Under the pieces are notes generated by a model, which was given only the letters and a program-made list of their open reading frames with translations, had not been told where the DNA came from and did no database searches. A stretch of 64,000 nucleotides of DNA, from positions 1-64,000 of IMG/VR virus record IMGVR_UViG_3300025577_000001. The stretch is one strand, 5' to 3'. The translations under genes and the position numbers were made by a program. The DNA comes from a virus. Positions 42,980 to 51,609 of this stretch are shown here, in pieces (positions within the stretch are counted from its first letter, which is position 1; each line of letters starts with the position of its first letter).

Positions 42980-43635
42980 TAGTTCACTTCCAGTATGGTG
43001 CCATTGCCATCAATATCAAGCAGCACTGCGCCGCCATTGCTTTCGCCAATCACTAAAAATCCACGTTGCTTAAAGTATTCGTCATCAAAGATGATGCGCG
43101 ACCGGCACCAAATCGGGCCAAACAATCGATCGATGCGCTCAGCCAGTCGGTGCGCATCGCTATTAAAAAAGGCACTAGGCAATACAATGTCATATTCCCA
43201 AGCAATCGCGCCAAGTGCGTCGCCTATTGCTTCGCGGCCAATAATGAAACTTTGCCCCTGCTGTATCAGGTGAGTAACACCTAATGTATTGAGCACAAAA
43301 CTAAGCGCTTCAGACGTGCCATATCGCGGCCAGATTAACGAATAGCTATTGGCGAGGAGTTGGCGCTTTGATGCTTCGGGCCAACTTCGATCCCAATAGT
43401 CGCCGTGCCATCCGCATATGCTCGATAGAAAATCTAACCAGCTAACATCGCATGTCAACGGATCTACTTGTCTGCGAATATTATCGAGTGCTTTCGATTT
43501 GGCGCTAGTCAGTTCTGTATCTGGAAACTGAGCTAAATAATCAGCGACAACATTCGCCTGATAGCTGCCGTTAATTCCTGGCAGTCGGTTAAAAACCGGG
43601 CGTCCATTACGCCATGCCTCGTAAGTATTCAGCAT
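42979..43635 (-). CDS. Tail protein I (P2 gpI-like baseplate protein)
   Basis: This 218 aa baseplate protein has NGSYQANVVADYLAQFPDTEL, DVSWLDFLSSICGWHGDYWD and QLLANSYSLIWPRYGTSEAL, a pattern typical of phage tail protein I (P2 gpI/Mu gp48). It lies between the baseplate J and tail-fibre genes, as in P2-like clusters. It probably links baseplate and fibre. Confidence 0.8.
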   Translation of the reverse strand: MLNTYEAWRNGRPVFNRLPGINGSYQANVVADYLAQFPDTELTSAKSKALDNIRRQVDPLTCDVSWLDFLSSICGWHGDYWDRSWPEASKRQLLANSYSLIWPRYGTSEALSFVLNTLGVTHLIQQGQSFIIGREAIGDALGAIAWEYDIVLPSAFFNSDAHRLAERIDRLFGPIWCRSRIIFDDEYFKQRGFLVIGESNGGAVLLDIDGNGTILEVN

Positions 43636-43638
43636 CCC

Positions 43639-44838
43639 CTACACCTCCGGGTCAAAGCCGACCGGTTCGCCCGCGCCGCGCAATGTTCTAAAGACGATGC
43701 CTGTACTATCAACCAGTTCAACCGATAGCGAGTAAGCAATAGGCAATGTGTAATCGTTGGGCATTGGCAAATTTTGCAAGCCGCCGTTAAGCCTTAGCTC
43801 ATCTATAAATTCGATGCCGCTTACAAATCTCATCTGATACGCCACTTCGGTAATCAGTAAGTCCGTGCCTGGGTCATACGACGCTGGTGATAGATACTGG
43901 CTCAAGCCGTCCCACAACGCATCAGCGACTTGATTCGCTTCGACGCCTGGCAATAGATGCGCAATCACTTCGGCTTCTATTTCTAACGTCTGCATCGGCG
44001 ATACATACAGAGACGTGCCAAGCATGATGCGCGGCGATAGCTCGGCAATCACATCAGCTTGCAATGATGCATTAGCAGGCTCACCGGTCGCCGCCAAACA
44101 AAATAAATGCACCGCGCCGATCTGCTCACTCACCGCGTCAGCGCCCAGCAAGCCGATCGCCTTGGCTTTAGAGCCTGCACCCATGATGTCCTCAGCGCGC
44201 CCTTCAAAGTCGGACGCGCTAACAGGCGATCTATCCCTAAGCGCCAGCAGCCCGCGATTTATAGCGGCTTCTACATTTTCAGACGCCGCGCCGCCTTGCG
44301 ATGGCGAGGTATTCGTGACGCCCGCTAGAAAGGTAAGCGGCTGCGTCAACTGCGTAATCGTATACGCGCCTAGGTTATAGCTAGCGCCGACTTCCTTGGC
44401 CGTCGCAGTAACAGTGCCCGTCAATTGCCCAGATGCAATCGTCAGCACCGCATCTGTATAAAAAGACTTGTCGCCGCTTGCGCTTAGCACTTCAAACCCT
44501 TTAGGGATTTGGTAAGGCGTTGGCCGCGCAGATGTTAACGAAAAAGTCAACGCCGCACTAGCCTTGGCTCCAAGCTGTCGCCGCACGCCCGTCAATTCCA
44601 GCAGCTTCACCACTAACGCCAGCGGCACATTGTTCACCGCGTAAAGCAATTCTGCAATCGCAAATGCTGTCGCCCTCAAGAACACGCCGAGCGGGCCATG
44701 ATCGCTAAAATCATTTAGCTGGCCAAGGCTTCTCGCCGCGACTACATTTTGAGCCGCTTGATATAATTCTTCCTCATTTCTCCCGTCGATAAGAGGCGTA
44801 TACAGCCCGATTGATTCAGAGTCTATAGTATCTGCCAT
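43639..44838 (-). CDS. Baseplate J-like protein
   Basis: This 399 aa protein matches the Baseplate_J (gpJ) wedge pattern: EELYQAAQNVVAARSLGQLN (N-terminal helix), a central beta domain with AATKEVGAS-type repeats (TATAKEVGASYNLGAYTITQ), and GRAEDIMGAGSKAKAIG. Length is normal. It forms the wedge of the contractile baseplate. Next upstream is the gp25 gene. Confidence 0.85.
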   Translation of the reverse strand: MADTIDSESIGLYTPLIDGRNEEELYQAAQNVVAARSLGQLNDFSDHGPLGVFLRATAFAIAELLYAVNNVPLALVVKLLELTGVRRQLGAKASAALTFSLTSARPTPYQIPKGFEVLSASGDKSFYTDAVLTIASGQLTGTVTATAKEVGASYNLGAYTITQLTQPLTFLAGVTNTSPSQGGAASENVEAAINRGLLALRDRSPVSASDFEGRAEDIMGAGSKAKAIGLLGADAVSEQIGAVHLFCLAATGEPANASLQADVIAELSPRIMLGTSLYVSPMQTLEIEAEVIAHLLPGVEANQVADALWDGLSQYLSPASYDPGTDLLITEVAYQMRFVSGIEFIDELRLNGGLQNLPMPNDYTLPIAYSLSVELVDSTGIVFRTLRGAGEPVGFDPEV

Positions 44839-44908
44839 AAATCTTGTTAGCGCCTCTTATTCGTTGCGTGAGCGCTTAATGCGCGTCGATTATTGTAAAT
44901 AGATCGGG

Positions 44909-45250
44909 TCAGGTCACCAAGATCGAGTCTTGAGCGACGCCGTTAAATTGCCAGTCAATTTGCAGTCCTAACGCGCCATCGTCGCCAATCTCACCGGCGA
45001 CGCTGATTGAAGCTTGTGGGATATACGCCGTCATCTGACGCGATACATACGAACTATATTCAGCGGCGCTGCGTTGTGACTCGAAGAGAGCGCCGCTGAT
45101 TCCGTACTCTGGCCGCATCGGATTCTCAGACGGCTCAATTTCTAGCATCGAGACAATATGATCGGCAATCAATTCTTCATCGCAGCTCAGCGATAAGTTG
45201 CCATCTACTATTGCCAACGGATAAGAAACGCCCTGAATGAATTTCGACAT
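44909..45250 (-). CDS. GPW/gp25 baseplate wedge protein
   Basis: This 113 aa protein starts at ATG 45250 (MSKFIQGVSYPLAIVDGN). It has SMLEIEPSENPMRPEYGISG, the gp25-family signature (GExPMxPxFG-like), and a helix with SSYVSRQMTAYIP. It is the wedge component next to baseplate J. Copy 5 of the iteron element is about 200 nt upstream and points toward it. Confidence 0.85.
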   Translation of the reverse strand: MSKFIQGVSYPLAIVDGNLSLSCDEELIADHIVSMLEIEPSENPMRPEYGISGALFESQRSAAEYSSYVSRQMTAYIPQASISVAGEIGDDGALGLQIDWQFNGVAQDSILVT

Positions 45251-45357
45251 ATGCGCGGCTATAAAAAACGGCGGCCAAGAAAACGAGGTAGGAACACCAA
45301 AACTTGGCCGCCTACTTTGTAAGTCCTTCAGATTTTGCCATCTGACAAATATCAAAG

Positions 45358-45592
45358 CTCAACTGTCTACTGTCCACTGGCACCCGGCGCGCCCCTATCA
45401 ACGATATTCAAAATATGATTCTGGGATGGCTTGTCGAGTGCTGAATCCTGAGTCTAGAAAGACAACAGAATCTTATATATCTCTATTATAAGGATCTGTT
45501 GTCTTTCGATCTGTTGTCTTTTTCGTATGTAAGTATTGATATATCAGCGTTTGAGCGTCTAGGTTCAAAAAAGGCCGATCTGTTGTCTTTTT
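45358..45592 (-). repeat. Seven-copy iteron element, copy 5, with downstream module
   Basis: Minus orientation: distal iteron 45578-45592, proximal iterons and TATAAT palindrome 45458-45522. The shared downstream module lies at 45358-45450, about 90 nt, almost the same as in copy 6. It is upstream of the gp25-baseplate operon. The rest of 45251-45720 holds no gene; a 19-nt repeat with terS lies at 45325-45343. Confidence 0.9.
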
Positions 45593-45720
45593 CGAGCGCA
45601 GCAGCCAGATTTTCAGGCTGAGCCAGTGGCAGATCAGTGCAAAAATCGGCCTATCATTTACGCTTTGATGGCCCTTAAATCTTGCTCAATTTAGCCAACT
45701 GGCACAATGGGTTTCAACTA

Positions 45721-46332
45721 TCACCATCCCTTAGTCGCCAAAGAATCGCCGCCCGTATCGACAGCGCCGAGTGTCGTAATTTGCTTCCCGCCAACGCTGA
45801 GCGAAGACGTTGTGAATGCAATAGCGCCCGCTAGATTTATACGATTGCCGCTGCCGTCCGTGATGATGACATTGCCATTGTCGGCCAGTGTGATAGATGC
45901 CCCTGCATCATTTCGCAGCGTCAATGACTGACCGACATTTATCACCCGGTCTCCGTCAGTGCGTTCGTCCTGTCGCCCTTCGGTAACGGCTGAGAAGTCT
46001 AGTTGAGGATCGGGCTTATCGTGTGGCGGATTTGGTGCGTTTACGCAGACCATCCACCACCCATTGAGCGGATCGCCGTCAATGCTCATCACTAGAATCG
46101 TTTGTCCTATCTTTGGCAATGGCGGATCTAGATTTGGATGAGTGCTCAGCCGCCTTAGCCAATGCGTCTCGGTGCCGGGCGAAGTGGGGGCCGCTGCCTT
46201 TACGCGCCGGGCCTTAGTCGGATCGTCGTTGTTCGTGACGACGGCTAGATAAGGCATGAACGCCCGGCCCTTTAGGTCGAGTCCTTCAGATGCCGCTTGA
46301 TTGGCTTGATGTAATGTTTTGAAGAATTCCAT
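45721..46332 (-). CDS. Baseplate assembly protein V (spike)
   Basis: This 203 aa protein has the gpV/gp5 OB-fold segment (RRVKAAAPTSPGTETHWLRRL, GQTILVMSIDGDPLNGWWMV), followed by a beta-helical spike end (DRVINVGQSLTLRNDAGAS, ADNGNVIITDGSGNRINL). It forms the puncturing tip on the tail tube. It starts at ATG 46332, before the divergent DUF3310 gene. Confidence 0.85.
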   Translation of the reverse strand: MEFFKTLHQANQAASEGLDLKGRAFMPYLAVVTNNDDPTKARRVKAAAPTSPGTETHWLRRLSTHPNLDPPLPKIGQTILVMSIDGDPLNGWWMVCVNAPNPPHDKPDPQLDFSAVTEGRQDERTDGDRVINVGQSLTLRNDAGASITLADNGNVIITDGSGNRINLAGAIAFTTSSLSVGGKQITTLGAVDTGGDSLATKGW

Positions 46333-46389
46333 AGATACCTATTAGTGCGGGCGCTAATATAAGTGTGAAACTTATTTACCATTATTCCA

Positions 46390-46809
46390 ATGTTAGCAAA
46401 CAATAGCCCGGCATCCGCTACATCTGCACCCGAAACCGTCCATCATCCTAAGCACTATAGCGGCGCGTCTGATGATGGCCGCGTGCTATTGCCCGCCCTA
46501 GGGTTCACGTCAAGTGACCTAAACCTAGAATGCATCGCGGCAATGGAGAAGATAGAGCACAGATGGCTCGCGAATTCGTTCCATCTTGGCAACGCTGTCA
46601 AGTACGTATGGCGCGCAGGCGTTAAGCCTAATCAGTCAAAGCTTAAGGACTTACAAAAGGCGCTATGGTACTGCGATCGGCTTTCCGCGTGGGAGCTATC
46701 GCCCTTGCCAGTTATGCGCAATAGACGCTTCTCTATCTTTCACACACGGCTGCAATATGCCGTGAAAATGGCTGAACTATATAGCACTGAAAAACCTAAG
46801 CCCGTCTAG
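46390..46809 (+). CDS. DUF3310 phage protein
   Basis: This 139 aa protein has the DUF3310 pattern: HHPKHYSGASDDGRV, LNLECIAAMEKIEHRW, LGNAVKYVWRAGVKPNQSKL and LQKALWYCDR. The family, common in phages (SaV-like), is of uncertain function, possibly nucleotide-related. It lies on the plus strand inside a minus-strand baseplate region and has no obvious ribosome site at ATG 46390, so expression may be leaderless or regulated. Confidence 0.8.
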   Translation: MLANNSPASATSAPETVHHPKHYSGASDDGRVLLPALGFTSSDLNLECIAAMEKIEHRWLANSFHLGNAVKYVWRAGVKPNQSKLKDLQKALWYCDRLSAWELSPLPVMRNRRFSIFHTRLQYAVKMAELYSTEKPKPV

Positions 46810-46862
46810 GCATGGCGCAAACGCTAACAATGTAGAAAAACTAAAGAAGGAGCGATCGCGCA

Positions 46863-47012
46863 ATGAAAACTATCAGGAATAAACGCCGCAATCGCTGGCG
46901 AGTAAAGCAGTCAAAGCGAAGGCTTGATGCTTGGTACGATTCTTTCTATGGCTATAGCGAGATCGATGAATACTACGATCCTGAGGAATGGGACTCTCAA
47001 TTGAAAACCTGA
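46863..47012 (+). CDS. Short basic-acidic peptide gene
   Basis: This 49 aa protein begins with a strongly basic half (KTIRNKRRNRWRVKQSKRR) and ends acidic and aromatic (SEIDEYYDPEEWDSQ). An AAGGAG site lies just upstream. It is downstream of DUF3310 and ends before two back-to-back hairpins. It could be a nucleic-acid mimic or binding peptide, but no function can be assigned. Confidence 0.5.
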   Translation: MKTIRNKRRNRWRVKQSKRRLDAWYDSFYGYSEIDEYYDPEEWDSQLKT

Positions 47013-47130
47013 TGACATCCCTACACAATCGCAGCGTCAGGTGTTAGGATGAACTTGTAATTTATAAGAGGCAGGAGGGCTGAAGTATAGAGAAAAGTAA
47101 CCTGAACACACGCTTATGCAAGATAGACTC

Positions 47131-47198
47131 AAAGCCGAAGTAGTTAACTACTTCGGCTTTTTTTCAATAGCCCGGTCAGGTATCTGACCGGGCTATTG
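47131..47198 (+). terminator. Two adjacent hairpins, one an intrinsic terminator
   Basis: First hairpin AAAGCCGAAGTAGTT and complement, followed by T7 on the plus strand. A second, CAATAGCCCGGTCAG and complement, lacks a T tract. They separate the plus-strand pair from the hub genes. Confidence 0.75.
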
Positions 47199-47217
47199 CT
47201 TCAGCTAGGGGAGCATG

Positions 47218-48750
47218 TTAAACCTTGACCAACGTCGCCGGATTGATAGCCGTCCCGTTGAGTCTGATCTCCCAATGTAAATGCACACCCCTTGACGCGC
47301 CGCTATTGCCTTCCTCTCCCACCTTTTGCCCTTGCTTTACCTGTTCGCCTTCGCTGACGCTGACGGCACTTAGGTGGGCGTATCGGGTTTCATAGCCGTC
47401 TGCGTGCGTGATATAGACATGATTACCATATCCGCCGCCGCAGCCATCAGACGCGCTGAAAGGTGGGCAACCATTCACGCGGCGACTAACGACGCCATCA
47501 GCAGACGCCCATATCGTCGCGCCCGGCACGGATGACGCTAAGTCAACGCCCTTATGCAATCGCCCTCTACGCGGGCCAAATGGCGATGTCAGGACACCGT
47601 TACTAGGCTTGATAAATCCGCCCGCATTAAGTGGCGGCACATCGCCTGAGCTAACACCGCCGCCGCTAGTGCTTATCGCTTCGGGTGGTGGCTGCGGATA
47701 TTTATTACGCATTGGGCTATACATAGTCGCCGTCGTCTCAAAGCCTGATTGCCCCAGCGAGTGCGTGATGGAATCTAGCACCCACATCCGATCTATTTGT
47801 TCACTGATACCTTCGACCATCACAGGCTGATCAGGATCTAGCGTCAGTAATGCGGGCGTCGTCGGCGCTGACCACGAGCACTTGATTCCTTTAATGCGCG
47901 TCTCATTACTTTGCCTTGTGCTATCAGCCGCGTCTGTGTCGCCCATTGTTAGCGGTGCGGCGACAGACGTTGCAGAGCCTGTCGTAAATTCTTCAGGCGT
48001 CTCACCTGCGCCGATCAGATTCTCTGGATTCACCGCGACCATCTCACCACTTGCCGGATCGACAATTACTTTACGCTGACCGGTCGGCGTGCGATCGGAT
48101 GGATCGCTTGAGCGAGCGCCGCCGCTGCCCTCACCTTGCGCTTCATGCGTCAGTGAAAAGCTAAGCCCTAAGTTATCGGCATAGGCTAATAAAAATGCAG
48201 GCTTCTCGGTGCGCTCTCCTATCGTCAGCGTTCGGCCCTGGCACTTGACCCGGTAGCCAATGCGTCGGCATTCACTTAGTAAGGCTTCATAGTCCGTCAA
48301 GCCGCGTTGTGGAAAGTATTCATAACGCGGCCCATCTGCTTCCATATCGAGCAATAGCCCGTGCGCGTCGCACACCTTTGTTGCCAGCTGCTTGAGCGTA
48401 ATATTTTGATAAGCCGTATTCTTCCGACGCTGCGTCAGCACCCAAGTCGCCGCCGATCCCGATATGCCAACGCTGTCATGGTCAAAGCGCGAATAGTCAA
48501 GCCCGGTATGGAGAAAGCTATAAGCCGCCACGACATCGCCATTAAACCCTAGCTCTACAGTAATCTGTGAACCCGCTAACGCCGCCGCGCGTTCCTTCGT
48601 GGGCGGCTTATCGGCGGCGGCTTCGACACTTTCGACAGCACTAGCTGCCGCTTCGACGCTTTCGCCATATGCTGCCTGACGCTCTTTGAAAAACGCGATC
48701 GCCTCGGAATAAGAGACAGTGCCCTGCCCTGAATATCGATATTGAGACAT
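47218..48750 (-). CDS. Tail hub gpD C-terminal half fused to M23 peptidase
   Basis: This 510 aa protein starts with a linker and the phage late control D-like hub fold (VSYSEAIAFFKERQAAYG, YQNITLKQLATKVCDAHGL, YEYFPQRGLTDYEALLSECRRIGYRV, LTIGERTEKPAFLLAYADNL). From about 385 there is a peptidase M23 domain: GVLTSPFGPRRGRLHKGVDLAS (H-x3-D), HVYITHADGYETRYAHLSAV and GASRGVHLHWEIRLNG (HxH). The domain cleaves peptide cross-bridges. The N-terminal hub half is encoded separately at 48998-49633. Confidence 0.85.
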   Translation of the reverse strand: MSQYRYSGQGTVSYSEAIAFFKERQAAYGESVEAAASAVESVEAAADKPPTKERAAALAGSQITVELGFNGDVVAAYSFLHTGLDYSRFDHDSVGISGSAATWVLTQRRKNTAYQNITLKQLATKVCDAHGLLLDMEADGPRYEYFPQRGLTDYEALLSECRRIGYRVKCQGRTLTIGERTEKPAFLLAYADNLGLSFSLTHEAQGEGSGGARSSDPSDRTPTGQRKVIVDPASGEMVAVNPENLIGAGETPEEFTTGSATSVAAPLTMGDTDAADSTRQSNETRIKGIKCSWSAPTTPALLTLDPDQPVMVEGISEQIDRMWVLDSITHSLGQSGFETTATMYSPMRNKYPQPPPEAISTSGGGVSSGDVPPLNAGGFIKPSNGVLTSPFGPRRGRLHKGVDLASSVPGATIWASADGVVSRRVNGCPPFSASDGCGGGYGNHVYITHADGYETRYAHLSAVSVSEGEQVKQGQKVGEEGNSGASRGVHLHWEIRLNGTAINPATLVKV

Positions 48751-48816
48751 TGAAAAACCTTGTAATCCTTACAGGGAAATGAGTTCAACTAATTTCAGAA
48801 ATAAATATAAAACTCC

Positions 48817-48979
48817 TTTACATCTGAAAATAGACGCGCTATAATAGATTCATACACGGAGACAACCGATAGCCAAAGCCGAGTCACTAAGTTCCGTCCA
48901 GAGAGTCAACGCAGACTGGACTGCCCAACGCCGAGTGATGTAGCTGACAAACACTAACCCCGCCCCGGCGGGGTTTTTT
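48817..48979 (+). ncRNA. Candidate plus-strand ncRNA between two hub genes
   Basis: A near-consensus promoter (TTTACA 48817-48822, 17-nt spacer, TATAAT 48840-48845) belongs to the TTTACA family and is followed by about 128 nt of non-coding sequence. An intrinsic terminator (CCCCGCC-CC-GGCGGGG, T6 at 48974-48979) ends it. Inside there is a stem GTCCAG/CTGGAC (about 48894-48921) and a direct repeat GCCGAGT. The first part (CAACCGATAGCCAAAGCC near 48862) resembles the CRISPR repeat complement (CAACGATAGTGAAAGCC). No reading frame starts with a site. Confidence 0.65.
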
Positions 48980-48997
48980 AATGGGCGTCGGCGGGGA

Positions 48998-49633
48998 TCA
49001 TGGTGCATAGGGCAGTGCGGCCCATTCCCAGGCTAATCCAGTGACGCCGCCCGTGCCTGCTAACGCTGCGGCGATGTCACCCGCCTCTATTGCCGCACGC
49101 GCGCCCCTGCGTTCGATAAGCCTTACACATACCGCATCTTGAGACTTGGGGCCAAAGTCGGGCGCATCGCCCTTAAATTCATTCCAGGTGCGGCCCTGTA
49201 TCTGATAGCGGCCCGCAGGCGTCAACGATCCTGGTGATGGATGGTTAGCTAGGCTTGGTAAAGTGCCGCCGCCAAACGCCGTGTTATAGCCGCCATTAGG
49301 CCCTGATTCTGCCAGGCCAATTAAATCTAATGCGGCGCGCATGTTGGCGCTCAGACTGCCGTCAGCCGTGCCTGAGCCAGCGCCAGCTCCTGTCGTCGTC
49401 TTTCTAGGCTCAGGCTTATTGAGCGGTTCTAAGCCTTCTATCTCTTCGATATAGGCCAACAGGGCGTCGATTAGCTTGCGCCCTGGGTCGTATAAGGTGG
49501 CGTCGCAATTATTCGAGTTTTCGCCCTCGCCTAGCGTGACGGCGACAGACTTTAGATAGCCGTCGCCCCAGGCGAAGACGCGATCGCCTAGCGTCAGTTT
49601 TGCGTATGGTGAGATTGTGTTTATTCGTGGCAT
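48998..49633 (-). CDS. Tail hub gpD N-terminal half fused to lysozyme-like domain
   Basis: This 211 aa protein begins with MPRINTISPYAKLTLGD and a gpD-type N-terminal hub segment of about 75 residues, followed by a Gly/Thr linker and a lysozyme-like (GH104/muramidase) domain from about 95: GLAESGPNGGYNTAFGGG (with the catalytic Glu), GRYQIQGRTWNEF and FGPKSQDAVCVRLIERRG. Thus the hub is split in two genes with different cell-wall hydrolase domains. The ncRNA candidate lies between the two genes. Confidence 0.75.
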   Translation of the reverse strand: MPRINTISPYAKLTLGDRVFAWGDGYLKSVAVTLGEGENSNNCDATLYDPGRKLIDALLAYIEEIEGLEPLNKPEPRKTTTGAGAGSGTADGSLSANMRAALDLIGLAESGPNGGYNTAFGGGTLPSLANHPSPGSLTPAGRYQIQGRTWNEFKGDAPDFGPKSQDAVCVRLIERRGARAAIEAGDIAAALAGTGGVTGLAWEWAALPYAP

Positions 49634-49636
49634 ATG

Positions 49637-50497
49637 TTAACCAGCCAATAAGGATAACAACGGTAGCATCGCCGCTTGGTTCTTTTGCGTAGAGCGATCG
49701 CATATCCACAGCACCTCAGTGCGGGCATTGTCGCAATTCGTCCTATTCTTTGCCACGCTGCAATATGAAGCAATATCAACACGCCGCTGGCAAGATTCCG
49801 GCATCACATCACCTTGATCGTAGCAGCTCAAAACGTAGCTACCTTGAATGCTGTCTAGCTTTCGGCAAAGGTTGCTAAAGTCATTAATTGTATAGCCGCT
49901 GTAGTGTTCGCACCGAGTGCCAACATAGGGCGGATCGCAATAAAACAAAGCGTCGGGCGCGTCCCACCTTTCGATGAAGGACAAGGCGTCTGAATTATCG
50001 ATGTGAACAGAATTCAGCCGCGCAATGCTTTCACTAAAGGCGCTTCTCTTGTTGGCCCATATCGCCCCTAGGTTTGCACCTTTTACGGCATAGCCCCAGC
50101 TGCCATTCACGCTTTTGGCGAAAGACATAGAAATGTTGACGACTAACGCCCATGCCCTTTCTAGATCGCTAGCCGATGCGCCCTTGCATATCTCTACGGC
50201 TCGGCCATGCTCTGTCCGGCTATAGGGCGTTAGCGCTAGCATTTGCTCTAAAGCTGCACCATCTGACCTAGCAACGCGGTAAAGGTTCGTCACTAGGTCG
50301 TTAGTATCGTTCAATGCTTCCCTGTAAGAGTCCCTATTACTGACAATCGGGAGAGGTTTCTTGAACAGCACCGCAGCGCCGCCACAAAACGGCTCTGCGT
50401 ATATGTTGTGCGGAATCTTTTGCAACTCTGCAACAATGCGCGATGCCATGCGCTGTTTGCCGCCGTAATAGCTGATTAAAGGCTTAGGTGTTTTCAT
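49637..50497 (-). CDS. D12-class DNA adenine methyltransferase (Dam-like)
   Basis: This 286 aa methyltransferase has the D12-class order: LISYYGGKQRMASRI (SAM/target, N-terminal), YAEPFCGGAAVLFKK (motif I), LFYCDPPYVG (motif IV DPPY, near 190), and SYVLSCYDQGD. Its target may be GATC-like, which could also be inside HIP1. It is inserted between the hub and LysM-like tail genes, an odd place for a methyltransferase, so it is probably a recent insertion or moron. It is the second methyltransferase of the window. Confidence 0.85.
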   Translation of the reverse strand: MKTPKPLISYYGGKQRMASRIVAELQKIPHNIYAEPFCGGAAVLFKKPLPIVSNRDSYREALNDTNDLVTNLYRVARSDGAALEQMLALTPYSRTEHGRAVEICKGASASDLERAWALVVNISMSFAKSVNGSWGYAVKGANLGAIWANKRSAFSESIARLNSVHIDNSDALSFIERWDAPDALFYCDPPYVGTRCEHYSGYTINDFSNLCRKLDSIQGSYVLSCYDQGDVMPESCQRRVDIASYCSVAKNRTNCDNARTEVLWICDRSTQKNQAAMLPLLSLLAG

Positions 50498-50498
50498 A

Positions 50499-50813
50499 TC
50501 ACAGCACCCAGCTAATAAGTTGCGTCGCCGCCGCCGCTGACGGCTGTTTAAGCCCGCTCAGCGATAGCGCGGCTATGCGTTCATTCACGCTCAGAACGCC
50601 GCGCTCTATCGCCGCACTGACTTCATTCAGGCTAGGGATATCGATCTTCTCGCCAATGGGTAAAGCTTCAAATATATTCAAATCGTTAGCTGCGGCAATG
50701 TCTCTGAAATTGCCAACGTTGCCATAGACACGATGCGCCAGCTTATCAAGGCTATCGCCCGCTTCGACGACGATCTCAGTTATCTCACTACTCACCAAAT
50801 AAACCCCGCTCAT
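50499..50813 (-). CDS. LysM-type tail protein X
   Basis: This 104 aa protein starts at ATG 50813 (MSGVYLVSSEITEIVVEAGD) and contains a LysM-like fold (SLDKLAHRVYGNVGNFRDIA, then ANDLNIFEALPIGEKIDIPS). P2 gpX-type LysM proteins link the hub to the tube. It overlaps the upstream gene by 26 nt. The remaining C-terminus is Ala- and Ser-rich. Confidence 0.75.
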   Translation of the reverse strand: MSGVYLVSSEITEIVVEAGDSLDKLAHRVYGNVGNFRDIAAANDLNIFEALPIGEKIDIPSLNEVSAAIERGVLSVNERIAALSLSGLKQPSAAAATQLISWVL

Positions 50814-51531
50814 TCCAAAAATCAAAGCCGTCCCAGGTGCCCACCGTGCCCAACGTCGTGCCGTCAAGGCCGCTCAGCGTCACAATACCATTAGCCGCCG
50901 CTGCTAAGCTGAAACGCTGCGATCCTATTGCCGCACGCGCTGCCGGGATAAGCCTATTCGCATTCGCCCTTAAAAACGCCGTTGCCCGTGTCTGCGCCTC
51001 AGCCTGTTGCCGCGTCGATAATGCCACGTCGCCCGTGGGCGCAGTCGGCTCCGTTGCCGCCTCCACGCCCGTCTCGATCAGCTTCACTAGGCTCAGGCTC
51101 ACACGGGCAATAGCAGGCTCGCCATTCAGCCAGCCTGTCTCCTGCACAGACATACTCTCTAGCACCGATGGCCCCCATCGCTCAGTACCCCAAACAAAGA
51201 ATACGCTAGGTGGCGGCTCAGCGGCCCCTGTGGGCAATAGCAGGGCGTCTAGGTCATCTAGCAGTAATCTGACACTCTTGCCTGCGCAATGGCCATCTAG
51301 CAGTAAATCCGGTATCTCTAAGCGCGGGTTGCCTGTGCGTAAATAATTGAGCGGTGCGCCTGCTATAGCCGCAACTGGCACCTCTCCATACTTCGCATCG
51401 CGCGATCGGCTTAGCGATTCTGGATTGTACAGGAAAGTTACGATCCCGCCATTGTCGGCGCGCTCTAGCTTTGCCGGGATGCGGGCTATAGCTTCGGCGT
51501 CGCTGAGTTGACTTAGTACTTCAGTGTTCAT
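50788..51531 (-). CDS. Contractile-injection tube/baseplate initiator protein
   Basis: This 247 aa protein has the CIS-tube N-terminal pattern: GIVTFLYNPESLSRSRDAKYG, LRTGNPRLEIPDLLLDGHC, RLLLDDLDALLLP, VFFVWGTERWGPSVLESMSV and ETGWLNGEPAIARVSLSLVKL. These proteins connect tube, hub and sheath in contractile systems (gp53-like). It is the most upstream gene of this baseplate block and lies next to the CRISPR array, with array trailer at about 80 nt. Confidence 0.75.
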   Translation of the reverse strand: MNTEVLSQLSDAEAIARIPAKLERADNGGIVTFLYNPESLSRSRDAKYGEVPVAAIAGAPLNYLRTGNPRLEIPDLLLDGHCAGKSVRLLLDDLDALLLPTGAAEPPPSVFFVWGTERWGPSVLESMSVQETGWLNGEPAIARVSLSLVKLIETGVEAATEPTAPTGDVALSTRQQAEAQTRATAFLRANANRLIPAARAAIGSQRFSLAAAANGIVTLSGLDGTTLGTVGTWDGFDFWNERGLFGE

Positions 51532-51609
51532 GGGTTCTATTTTAAGGGAGTTTGGCCGGTACTGTGCAGCCTTTGGTTCGTTGTGTGGCTTGCTCTGAGA
51601 GTATGGCCC

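Noticed and set aside
48852-48979. tRNA or known ribozyme at the ncRNA locus
   Set aside because: No cloverleaf, and no hammerhead or twister core motif could be found by eye.
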